A DNA stretch of 64,000 nucleotides from Pararobbsia silviterrae (lineage in GTDB: Bacteria > Pseudomonadota > Gammaproteobacteria > Burkholderiales > Burkholderiaceae): contig NZ_RBZU01000008.1 in assembly GCF_003628125.1 (NCBI RefSeq), positions 242,676 to 306,675 of the forward strand, given 5' to 3'. Below are positions 34,336-43,024 of the stretch, piece after piece. The notes beneath the pieces were generated by a model. That model was given only the letters and a program-made list of their open reading frames with translations. It searched no databases and was not told the origin of the DNA. The stretch's first letter is position 1; every line of letters starts with the position of its first letter. Position numbers and translations under genes: made by a program.

Positions 34336-35740
34336 GGCGCCATCGATCTGGCGCACGTCGACGTTTCGTCTCGTCGCGCTTTATGCGCTGGTGTTCTGCG
34401 TTTCGATCGGCGCGTTGATCTGCTTTGTCCAATTGCAGATCAACGCCTATATGTATCGTCAGATCGACGATGAACTGAACTGGGCGCGGCGGTATTTCGT
34501 GTCGTTTCCCGTCAGCGAGATCGATCGTCATATCGAGAGCCGCGTCGCGCGCGACCACCTCGGGCACAGCCACTATGCGATCTTCACGCCCGAGCGCGTC
34601 GCGGTCGTGGGTGATATCCGGACCATGCCTGCCGCGATGCACGCGAATAGCGTGCCGTATTCGGTCGCGTCGCTCGACTTGACCGACGGCCAGGCGCGGC
34701 CCGATGCGCGCGCGCTCGCGACGCGACTCGCGGACGGCCGCATTCTGCTCGTCGCCTACGACGCCGGCGATTGGGTCGAGATCACCGACGGCTTGCTCAA
34801 GGCGCTCGCCGCGGGCGGGGTCGTCATGCTCGTGGTCGGCGTCGGCGGCGTATTCGTCTGGAGCGTGCGGCCGATTCGCCGCATTCTCGAAGTCCAGCGG
34901 ATCGCGCAGCGCGTCGTGCGCGGCGATCTCAAGCAGCGCATGCCGGTCACGGGCCAGCACGACGAGCTCGATATGATGTCCGGCATCATCAATCACATGC
35001 TCGGCGATATCGAGGGACTCGTCGGCGAGGTCAAGAGCGTCTGCGATGCGATCGCGCATGATTTGCGCACGCCGCTCGCGCGCCTGCATACGCTGCTGCA
35101 CGGGCTCGAATCGACCTTCGAGGATGACGAGCCTCGACGTCACACCGTGCAACAGGCGATCGATCAGACCGACACGCTGCTCGGACGTTTCGCCGCGTTG
35201 CTGCGCGTCTCGGAGATCGAGCAGCTTCAGCGCCGCAGCGGCTTCAGCGAACTCGACCTCGATGGTTTGCTGACCGACATCCACGAGCTTTACGCACCGC
35301 TCGCCGACGCGAAGCAGGTCGAGTTCGAGCTCGATCTGCGTCATGCGGCGGCGATTCACGGCGATCGCGGACTGCTGTTCGAAGCCATCAGCAATCTCGT
35401 CGACAACGCGATCAAGTTCGCGCCGCAGGGCGGAAAAGTCGCGCTCGGCGTGCGCAAGCTGCGCGCGGGTTGCATCGCGATCGATGTGTGCGATAACGGT
35501 CCGGGGATTCCCGAGGAGGAGCACGAGGCCGTGCAGAAGCGCTTCTATCGCGGGCGGCGCAATCAGTCGGAGCAAGGGCACGGCCTTGGACTCAGCATCG
35601 TCGCGGCCGTGGCGCGGCTTCATGAATTCCGGCTCGAAATCGGTGCGAGCGACGGCCTTACGCGGATCTCGATTCATTGCGACGCGTATGTCGCGCCGCC
35701 GCTCGAACGCCCGAATCTGGTGATCGGCAACGCCGTCTAG
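34328..35740 (+). CDS. Sensor histidine kinase 1
   Basis: The 470-residue kinase has membrane helices at about 13-38 and 160-180 flanking a periplasmic sensor domain of some 120 residues. A HAMP segment comes next, then the phospho-acceptor His244 in AIAHDLRTPLARL, the N-box NLVDNAIKF at 356-364, and DNGPGIP and GHGLGLS nucleotide-binding boxes. It starts with TTG, eight bases before the end of the regulator gene, which indicates translational coupling. The same overlap and TTG start occur in the paralogous pair at 43017. The stimulus is unknown; position before an RND efflux operon suggests a toxic compound or metal. Confidence 0.93.
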   Translation: MVKAPSIWRTSTFRLVALYALVFCVSIGALICFVQLQINAYMYRQIDDELNWARRYFVSFPVSEIDRHIESRVARDHLGHSHYAIFTPERVAVVGDIRTMPAAMHANSVPYSVASLDLTDGQARPDARALATRLADGRILLVAYDAGDWVEITDGLLKALAAGGVVMLVVGVGGVFVWSVRPIRRILEVQRIAQRVVRGDLKQRMPVTGQHDELDMMSGIINHMLGDIEGLVGEVKSVCDAIAHDLRTPLARLHTLLHGLESTFEDDEPRRHTVQQAIDQTDTLLGRFAALLRVSEIEQLQRRSGFSELDLDGLLTDIHELYAPLADAKQVEFELDLRHAAAIHGDRGLLFEAISNLVDNAIKFAPQGGKVALGVRKLRAGCIAIDVCDNGPGIPEEEHEAVQKRFYRGRRNQSEQGHGLGLSIVAAVARLHEFRLEIGASDGLTRISIHCDAYVAPPLERPNLVIGNAV

Positions 35741-36013
35741 ACGGCGCCGGTCCTTGCGCCACGCCACGTCTCACGCGCCTCACGACGCGACGTCCGACGC
35801 GGCAAGCCCGTCGTGCGCTCGGCACGCGGGCTCTCGATGCACGGATCGGCGCGCGCCGATCCGATCCGCGCGGCGTTCTTCCGCGCGCGACGACCCCATT
35901 TTCAAGTTTGTTTCATGTGCCGATGCGCGCTTATTTACGCGTCGATCGTCATCATGAGGCCGGACCTATTCGATCGAATGGAGCACGTTCAGATGCAGCG
36001 GGAGCCTCACTAG

Positions 36014-39000
36014 ATGTTAAAGATCGTACGGCTTGCCCTCGTGCGGCCCTATACCTTCATTGTGCTTGCGCTGCTGATTCTGCTCGCGGGCCCGTTGGCG
36101 GCGTTGCGTACGCCGACCGATATTTTTCCGGACATCAAGATTCCGGTCATCAGCGTCATCTGGACGTATAACGGTTTGTCGCCCGACGATATGGCGGGCC
36201 GGATCATCTTCTCGTACGAACGCACGCTGAGCTCGACCGTCAACGACATCAAGTCGATTCAGTCGACATCGTTGCCGGGCTTCGGCATTGTCAAGATCTT
36301 CTTCCAGCCGAACGTCGATATCCGCACGGCGACGGCGCAGGTCACGTCGATCTCGCAGACCGTGCTCAAGTCGTATCCGGCCGGCATCACACCGCCGCTG
36401 ATCATCAACTACAGCGCGTCGACCGTGCCGATCATGCAGCTCACGCTGTCGAGCAAGACGGTCGGCGAATCGCGCTTGTTCGACTACGCGAACAGCTTTA
36501 TCCGGCCGAAACTCGCGAGCATCGCGGGAGCGTCGATCGCGCAGCCGTACGGCGGCAAGGTCCGTGAAGTTCAGGTCGACGTCGATCCGCAAGCGTTGCG
36601 CTCGAAGGGACTCTCGCCGCAGGACGTCGACGATGCGCTTGCGTCGGGCAATCAGATCACGCCTGTCGGGACCGAAAAAATCGGCCCCGACGAATACGAG
36701 GTCAAGCTCAACAACAGTCCGGACGTCATCGACGCGCTCAACGATCTGCCGATCAAGACGATCGACGGCACGCCCGTGCTGATTCGCGACGTCGCGCACG
36801 TGCGCGACGGCTATCCGCCGCAGACCAATGTCGTGCGCGTCGACGGCGGCCGGTCCGTATTGCTCACGGTGCTCAAGAGCGGCTCGGCGTCCACGCTCGA
36901 CATCGTCAACGGCGTGCGCGACATGCTGCCCGAGATCCGCAAGACGCTGCCGCCGGGCATGGAACTCAATGTGATCACCGACCAGTCGGTGTTCGTCAAG
37001 GGGGCGATCAGCGGCGTGGCGCGCGAAGGGGTCATCGCCGCGGCGCTCACGAGTCTGATGATCCTGCTGTTCCTCGCGAGCTGGCGCTCGACGCTGATCA
37101 TCACGGCGTCGATCCCGCTCGCCGTGCTCGCCTCGATCACGGCGCTGTCCGCGCTCGGCGAGACGCTCAACATCATGACGCTCGGCGGTCTCGCGCTCGC
37201 GGTCGGGATTCTCGTCGACGATGCGACGGTCACGATCGAGAACATCAACTGGCACCTCGAACAGGGCAAGGGCGTCGAGCAGGCGATCATGGACGGCGCA
37301 AAGCAGATCGTCGGTCCGGCGTTCGTCTCGCTGCTCTGCATCTGTATCGTGTTCGTGCCGATGCTGTTGCTCGACGGCGTCGCGCGCTATCTGTTCGTGC
37401 CGATGGCCGAGGCGGTGATCTTCGCGATGATCGCGTCGTTCATCCTGTCGCGTACGCTCGTGCCGACGCTCGCGAAGTACTTGCTGCGTCCGCATCAGGC
37501 GGGAACCGCGCATGCGTCGACCGAACTCGAAATGATGATGCAGCCGCACGGCGCGCACGACGGACAAGGCCACCAAGGCGGCCACGATGCACACGGCGCG
37601 CACGGCGCCGAGCATGCGGACACCCTGCCTCCGACGCGTAATCCGTTCAAGCTGTTCCAGCGCGGATTCGAACGGCGTTTCTCGGCGATTCGCGCGGGTT
37701 ATCGGCAGATCCTGATACGCGCGCTCGAACGTCGCGGCGTCTTTATCGCGGGTTTTCTCGGCGTGACGCTGCTGTCGTTCGCGCTCGTGCCGACGTTGGG
37801 CCGCAATTTCTTCCCGGATGTCGACGCGGGGCAGATCGCGATTCACGTGCGCGCGCCCGTCGGCATGCGCATCGAGGACACGGCCGCGTTGTTCGATCGG
37901 ATCGAGCAGAAGATCCGCGACACGATTCCGCCGAACGATCTGTCGACCATGGTCGACAATCTCGGGCTGCCCGTCAGCGGCCTCAATATCGCCTATAACA
38001 ACACCGGCACGATCGGCGAACAGGACGGCGATCTGCTCGTGAGCCTCGACGAACATCACGCGCCGACGGCCGGCTACGTCAAGCAGCTTCGGGCGGTCTT
38101 GCCGCAGGCGTTCCCGGGTGTGACGTTCGCGTTCCTGCCCGCCGACATCACGAGCCAGATCCTGAACTTCGGTTCGCCCGCGCCGATCGATCTGCAGGTC
38201 CGGGGCCGGAATCTGCAGACGGACGCCGCGTATGCGACGCGCCTGCTGCGTCAGGTCCGCGAGATTCCGGGCGTCGCCGACGCGCGGATCCAGCAGTCGC
38301 TTCAGCGTCCGCAGCTTCGTGTCGATGTCGATCGGACGCGCGCAAGCGAACTCGGCATCACCGAGCGCGACGTCACGAACGCGTTGACGGTCGCACTCGC
38401 GGGCAGTTCGCAGGTCGCGCCTTCGTACTGGCTCAATCCGCGCAACGGCGTGTCGTATGCGATTTCGGCCCAGACGCCGCAATACAGCATCGACAACATC
38501 TCCGATCTCGAAGACCTGCCGGTCACGGGTGCGGCGGGGCGGCCGCCGCAGATCCTCGGCGCGCTCGCGACGATCTCGCGGCATCGCAGCGACGCCGTGG
38601 TCTCGCACGAGTCGATCGAGCCGGTCATCGATATCTATGCGACGACGCAGGGTCGCGATCTCGGCGGCGTCGCGAGCGCGATCAACCGGATCGTCAAAGC
38701 CAACGCGGACAACGCGCCGACCGGCGTGTCGGTGCACCTCGAAGGTCAGGTGCAGACGATGAACACCGCTTTCGCGGGGCTGTTGTTCGGCCTCGTGGGC
38801 GCGATCGTGCTGATCTATCTGCTGATCGTCGTGAACTTCCATTCGTGGCTCGACCCGTTCGTCATCATCACGGCGCTGCCGACGGCGCTCGCGGGCATCG
38901 TCTGGATGTTGTTCGTCACGCATACGACGCTGTCGGTGCCCGCGCTCACGGGCGCGATCATGTGCATGGGCGTCGCGACCGCGAACTCGATTCTCGTCGT

Positions 39001-39310
39001 GAGCTTCGCGCGCGAACGTCTCGCAGCCACGGGCAACGCGATGCAGGCCGCCGTCGAGGCCGGCTTCACGCGCTTCCGTCCCGTGCTGATGACGGCGCTC
39101 GCGATGATCATCGGCATGGCGCCGATGGCGCTCGGTCTCGGCGACGGCGGCGAGCAGAACGCGCCGCTCGGCCGCGCCGTGATCGGCGGTCTGCTTGCCG
39201 CGACGTGCGCGACGCTGTTGTTCGTTCCTGTCATTTTCAGCCTCGTGCATCGGCGCGACGGCGCTCATCCCACACATTCCGGAGAAGCAGATGGTCGATC
39301 GGAAGCATGA
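36014..39310 (+). CDS. RND efflux permease with His-rich loop
   Basis: The 1098-residue inner-membrane pump has the two-fold repeated RND layout, with twelve helices and two large periplasmic domains. The proton-relay Asp402 and Asp403 are in GILVDDATVTIEN. It falls in the broad HAE/HME permease group. The cytoplasmic loop after about residue 490 carries nine histidines within residues 494-534 (PHGAHDGQGH and similar), which is not usual for drug pumps and could bind metal. The adaptor gene overlaps its end by 20 bases and the outer-membrane channel follows, giving a full tripartite pump operon. Confidence 0.94.
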   Translation: MLKIVRLALVRPYTFIVLALLILLAGPLAALRTPTDIFPDIKIPVISVIWTYNGLSPDDMAGRIIFSYERTLSSTVNDIKSIQSTSLPGFGIVKIFFQPNVDIRTATAQVTSISQTVLKSYPAGITPPLIINYSASTVPIMQLTLSSKTVGESRLFDYANSFIRPKLASIAGASIAQPYGGKVREVQVDVDPQALRSKGLSPQDVDDALASGNQITPVGTEKIGPDEYEVKLNNSPDVIDALNDLPIKTIDGTPVLIRDVAHVRDGYPPQTNVVRVDGGRSVLLTVLKSGSASTLDIVNGVRDMLPEIRKTLPPGMELNVITDQSVFVKGAISGVAREGVIAAALTSLMILLFLASWRSTLIITASIPLAVLASITALSALGETLNIMTLGGLALAVGILVDDATVTIENINWHLEQGKGVEQAIMDGAKQIVGPAFVSLLCICIVFVPMLLLDGVARYLFVPMAEAVIFAMIASFILSRTLVPTLAKYLLRPHQAGTAHASTELEMMMQPHGAHDGQGHQGGHDAHGAHGAEHADTLPPTRNPFKLFQRGFERRFSAIRAGYRQILIRALERRGVFIAGFLGVTLLSFALVPTLGRNFFPDVDAGQIAIHVRAPVGMRIEDTAALFDRIEQKIRDTIPPNDLSTMVDNLGLPVSGLNIAYNNTGTIGEQDGDLLVSLDEHHAPTAGYVKQLRAVLPQAFPGVTFAFLPADITSQILNFGSPAPIDLQVRGRNLQTDAAYATRLLRQVREIPGVADARIQQSLQRPQLRVDVDRTRASELGITERDVTNALTVALAGSSQVAPSYWLNPRNGVSYAISAQTPQYSIDNISDLEDLPVTGAAGRPPQILGALATISRHRSDAVVSHESIEPVIDIYATTQGRDLGGVASAINRIVKANADNAPTGVSVHLEGQVQTMNTAFAGLLFGLVGAIVLIYLLIVVNFHSWLDPFVIITALPTALAGIVWMLFVTHTTLSVPALTGAIMCMGVATANSILVVSFARERLAATGNAMQAAVEAGFTRFRPVLMTALAMIIGMAPMALGLGDGGEQNAPLGRAVIGGLLAATCATLLFVPVIFSLVHRRDGAHPTHSGEADGRSEA

Positions 39311-40469
39311 CGGCCCGCGCGCGCGCCGTCACGTCATCGCAATCGTTGCAGTGCTGATCGTCGGCGCGATCGTCGGCGAAGGCGTCTGGAGCCGCGCCCA
39401 CGCGCGCGCGGGGCTCGAAACCTGGACCCAACAGCAGGCGATCGCGACGGTCAACGTCGTGCAGCCCGCATTCACGCAGGGCGCGCAGCAACTCGTGTTG
39501 CCGGGCCGCCTGGCCGCGAACTACGATGCGCCGATCTATGCGCGCGTCAGCGGTTATCTGAAGACATGGGACGTCGATATCGGCACGCATGTTCATAAAG
39601 GTCAGGTGCTCGCCGAGATCGAAACGCCCGATCTGAATGCGCAGCTCTCGCAGGCGCAGGCCGATCTCGCGAACGCGAACGCGGCGGCGCAGCTCGCGCA
39701 GAGCACGGCCAAGCGCTGGCAGCAGATGCTCGATACGGATTCGGTCTCGCAGCAGGCCGTCGATGAAAAGACGAGCGACGCGCAGGTCAAGCAGGCCGCG
39801 GTCGAGGCCGCGCGCGCGAATGTGCAGCGGCTTGCGGCACTCGAGGCGTACAAGACGATCACCGCGCCGTTCGACGGCATCGTCACGGAACGCCACACCG
39901 ATATCGGCGACCTCATCAACGCGGGCGGCGGTCAGGGACCGGAGTTGTTCCGCGTCGCCGATGAACGGCAGTTGCGCGTCTATGTCGACGTCCCGCAAAA
40001 CGATGCGGCCGCGATCGGTTCGAAGCTGCAGGCGACGCTGACGGTGCCCGAACGGCCGGGCAAGGTCTTCGACGCGCAATACGTGAGCAGCGCGAGCGCC
40101 GTCAATACGGCGACCGGCGCGGTCACGATCGAGCTGCTCTGCGACAACGCGAAGGGACAATTGATTCCGGGCGCTTATACGCAGGTGCATCTGACGCTTG
40201 ACGGCGGCGGCGCACGCGCGCTGCAGATCCCGTCGAGCGCGCTGATGCTCGGCGATCATGGCGTGCGCGTCGCGACGATCGGCGCCGACGGGCGCGTCGT
40301 CATGAAGCCCGTCACGATCTCGCGCGATCTCGGTCAGGTCGTCGAGATCGGCGCGGGCATCGGACCGCAGGATCGCGTCGTCGACAATCCGCCGGATTCG
40401 CTCGAACAGGGCGACCCAGTGCGTATCGCGCGCGCCGCGCATGCAGGGGCCGCCGATGCGCAAGGTTAA
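39291..40469 (+). CDS. RND efflux periplasmic adaptor
   Basis: The 392-residue membrane-fusion protein has an uncleaved or signal-type N-terminal helix (AIVAVLIVGAIVGEG), a lipoyl/biotinyl-like half-motif (VSGYLKTWDVDIGTHVHKGQVLAEIE), a coiled-coil hairpin (about residues 115-175), and a beta-barrel domain with PFDGIVTERHTDIGDLINAG. It bridges the permease and the outer-membrane channel. A GGAGA site inside the permease gene precedes the ATG. No extra N-terminal metal-binding extension of the CusB type is visible. Confidence 0.93.
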   Translation: MVDRKHDGPRARRHVIAIVAVLIVGAIVGEGVWSRAHARAGLETWTQQQAIATVNVVQPAFTQGAQQLVLPGRLAANYDAPIYARVSGYLKTWDVDIGTHVHKGQVLAEIETPDLNAQLSQAQADLANANAAAQLAQSTAKRWQQMLDTDSVSQQAVDEKTSDAQVKQAAVEAARANVQRLAALEAYKTITAPFDGIVTERHTDIGDLINAGGGQGPELFRVADERQLRVYVDVPQNDAAAIGSKLQATLTVPERPGKVFDAQYVSSASAVNTATGAVTIELLCDNAKGQLIPGAYTQVHLTLDGGGARALQIPSSALMLGDHGVRVATIGADGRVVMKPVTISRDLGQVVEIGAGIGPQDRVVDNPPDSLEQGDPVRIARAAHAGAADAQG

Positions 40470-42027
40470 GCACGGGATCGTCGAACGGGCTGTGAGCGCG
40501 ATGGGCACGATGGGCGCGGCGCTCACCGTGCCGGTCGCCGCGTCGCTCGTCTCGTTGCTCGCGGGATGCTCGCTCGCGCCGGTCTACCAGGCGCCGGTCG
40601 TCAATGTGCCGACGCAGTTCAAGGAGCAGGCGCCGTGGGGTAAGGCCGCTCCGGCCGATCGTCTCTCGCGCGGCGACTGGTGGGCGCTCGCGCACGACGC
40701 GGTGCTCTCGGGGCTCGAAGCGCAGGTCGACAAGGCCAACCCCGATCTCGCGGCCGCGCTCGCGCGATACGACGAATCGAGTGCGTATCTCGCGCAGACG
40801 CAGGCCAGGCAGTATCCGAACGTCGGGCTCGGCGCGAGCGTCACGAACAACCGGCAATCGGACACGCGTCCGTTGCGCAGCAGCACGCAGCCGTCCGAAT
40901 ACGGCGCGGATACGCTCGGCGTCGAACTCGACTACGACTTCGACCTCTGGGGCAAGATCCGCAACGAGGTCGTCGCGAGCAAGGATCTCGCGCAAGCGAG
41001 CGCCGACGATATGGAGTCGGTGCGCTTGAGCCTGCATGCCAGGCTGGCCGATGCGTATTTCTCGTTGCGCGGTGACGACGCGCAGTTGCGTTTGCTGCGC
41101 GACAGCGAAGCGGCGTATTCGCGCGCGCTCGCGATCGCGACGCATCGCTTCCAGGGCGGCATCGCGCCCGCCGAAGACATGACGCGCGCGAGCACGAGCC
41201 TCTATACGGTGCGCGCGCAAATCTCGGACGTCGAGGGGCAACGCGCGCTCAACGAGCACGCGATCGCGAGTCTGGTTGGCGTGCCCGCGTCGAACTTCTC
41301 GATTTCGCCGGACCCGGCGCCGTTGAACTTCGACGCGATCCCGGTCGACGTTCCGTCGACGCTGCTCGAACGCCGGCCCGATATCGCGGCGGCCGAGCGG
41401 CGCGTGGCGGCCTCGAATGCGGCGATCGGCATTGCACGCGCGGCGTTTTTCCCGGACCTGACGATTTCGCCGATCATCGGCTTTCAGAGCACGGGAGCAT
41501 CGAGCTGGCTCACGGCGCCGAATCTGTTCTGGACCATCGGTCCGGCGCTGACGCAGACCTTGTTCGATGCGGGGGCACATGAAGCGAAGCTGACCGCCGC
41601 GCGCGCGAAGCTCGACGAGTCGGCAGCCATCTATCGCGCGACCGTGCTTCATGCATTCCAGCAGGTCGAGGACAATCTCGCGCTGCTCGGCAAGCTGCGC
41701 GACGAGGCGCGGTCGCAGGATCTCGCGGTCAGCAATGCGCGCCGCACGCTCGAACTCGCGCTCGATCAGTATCAGGCCGGCGCGGTCAGCTATCTCGACG
41801 TCTTCGACGCGCAGACGGCCGCGCTCGACACGGCGCGTTCGGCGATCGACGTACGCACACGCTATCTGCACGCGAGCGTCGGTCTCGTGCGTGCGCTCGG
41901 CGGAGGATGGTCGGCGACGCCCGAGGCGGCGCAGTCGCCGCGTCCGAACGATACGCGGCAAGGCATGACGCACGACGCCGACGTCGCGACGGCGGGGCAA
42001 ACAGGTATGGAGGTGAGTCAGCGATGA
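40456..42027 (+). CDS. Outer-membrane efflux lipoprotein (NodT/OprM family)
   Basis: The 523-residue protein has a lipobox (SLLAGC) and two outer-membrane efflux protein repeats, with family motifs such as LAPVYQAP at the mature start, WW..F/L near GDWWALAHD, and LLERRPDIAAAERRVAASNA. It would form the trimeric exit duct of the pump. AGGGG upstream of the ATG at 40456 favours this start over an in-frame ATG at 40441. It overlaps the adaptor gene end by 14 bases. A short lipoprotein gene overlaps its stop. Confidence 0.93.
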   Translation: MRKVKHGIVERAVSAMGTMGAALTVPVAASLVSLLAGCSLAPVYQAPVVNVPTQFKEQAPWGKAAPADRLSRGDWWALAHDAVLSGLEAQVDKANPDLAAALARYDESSAYLAQTQARQYPNVGLGASVTNNRQSDTRPLRSSTQPSEYGADTLGVELDYDFDLWGKIRNEVVASKDLAQASADDMESVRLSLHARLADAYFSLRGDDAQLRLLRDSEAAYSRALAIATHRFQGGIAPAEDMTRASTSLYTVRAQISDVEGQRALNEHAIASLVGVPASNFSISPDPAPLNFDAIPVDVPSTLLERRPDIAAAERRVAASNAAIGIARAAFFPDLTISPIIGFQSTGASSWLTAPNLFWTIGPALTQTLFDAGAHEAKLTAARAKLDESAAIYRATVLHAFQQVEDNLALLGKLRDEARSQDLAVSNARRTLELALDQYQAGAVSYLDVFDAQTAALDTARSAIDVRTRYLHASVGLVRALGGGWSATPEAAQSPRPNDTRQGMTHDADVATAGQTGMEVSQR

Positions 42028-42146
42028 AATGGATGACTGCGTTTGTCGTGGCCTGCGCGTTGTTGCTCGGCGGGTGCGCCGGGCTGCATCCCGATCACCA
42101 GGATTGCATGGGCCCGCCGTCGTTTTGCAATCTCTATGGCAATTGA
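42024..42146 (+). CDS. Small 40-residue lipoprotein of the RND operon
   Basis: The product has a signal peptide with lipobox (LLLGGC), leaving a mature peptide of only about 23 residues (AGLHPDHQDCMGPPSF...), including two further cysteines. The ATG overlaps the channel gene stop in an ATGA arrangement and GGAGG lies upstream, both strong evidence that it is translated. It is probably the last gene of the pump operon. Small lipoproteins of this type might stabilise an envelope complex, but no family is recognised. Confidence 0.75.
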   Translation: MKWMTAFVVACALLLGGCAGLHPDHQDCMGPPSFCNLYGN

Positions 42147-42346
42147 TGGACGGCCTCGCGCCGTGCCGCTTGGAGGCGGGGACAGGGATCGATACCTAAA
42201 TTCTTCTTCATGAAACCGAAAGACGTTCTGGGCGGGCCGCACCTTACACTGTGCTTGGGGCTCGCGTAGAACGGAAACGCCGCGCGGTCCGCGCGTTTCG
42301 TCGATGCGCCTTTGACGTTTCCGATTTATCCAAGCAGGTCGGTGTC

Positions 42347-43024
42347 ATGGCCAAAGTTCTTACGATCGAAGACGATGCGGCGGTAGCCGAGGAAATTCTG
42401 ACGACGCTCGGCAGCCACGGTTTCGCGACCGAGTGGGTCGATAACGGACGCGACGGCATGGTGCGCGCGATGACCGGCGGCTATGATGCGATCACGCTCG
42501 ATCGCCTGTTGCCGGGCGTCGACGGCCTGACGATCGTGGCGACATTGCGCAGCCTCGGCATCGAGACGCCTGTGCTGATGCTCAGCGCGCTCGGCGATGT
42601 CGACGAACGCGTGCGGGGCCTGCGCGCGGGCGGCGACGATTATCTGACCAAGCCGTTCGACGTCGAAGAGATGGCGGCGCGGCTGCATGTGCTGTTGCGG
42701 CGCCAATCGGAGATCGACGCCGAGCCGTCGCGCACGCTGAGCGTCGATACGCTCGAACTCGACCTCGCCGCGCGGACCGCGCGGCGCGCGGGCGTCGCGA
42801 TCGACTTGCTGCCGACCGAATACCGGCTGCTCGAATTCCTGATGCGTAACGCGGGGCAGCTCGTGACGCGCGGCATGGTGTTCGAAGCGGTCTGGGGGTA
42901 TCACTTCGACCCGGGCAGCAATCTGATCGATGTGCACCTGGGGCGCCTGCGCCGCAAGATCGACGTGCCCGACGCGCGTCCGCTGATTCGTACCGTTCGA
43001 GGATCGGGGTACATTCTTGAATAG
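42347..43024 (+). CDS. OmpR/PhoB-family response regulator 2
   Basis: The 225-residue regulator has an intact receiver (TIEDDA, phospho-Asp in ITLDRLLPG, LSAL, TKPF) and a winged-helix domain ending RTVRGSGYILE. It is a close paralogue of the regulator at 33649-34335, including the unusual LDR(M/L)LP phosphorylation site and an SNLIDVH..RLR helix. The start chosen aligns with that paralogue (MAKVLTIEDD). The kinase gene overlaps its end by eight bases. It should control envelope or efflux genes such as the adjacent pump operon. Confidence 0.93.
   Translation: MAKVLTIEDDAAVAEEILTTLGSHGFATEWVDNGRDGMVRAMTGGYDAITLDRLLPGVDGLTIVATLRSLGIETPVLMLSALGDVDERVRGLRAGGDDYLTKPFDVEEMAARLHVLLRRQSEIDAEPSRTLSVDTLELDLAARTARRAGVAIDLLPTEYRLLEFLMRNAGQLVTRGMVFEAVWGYHFDPGSNLIDVHLGRLRRKIDVPDARPLIRTVRGSGYILE

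Noticed and set aside
36017..39277. Very long open frame antisense to the RND permease
   Set aside because: The product is Arg/His/Glu-rich low-complexity sequence expected from the reverse strand of a GC-rich gene, and it covers the well-supported permease exactly.
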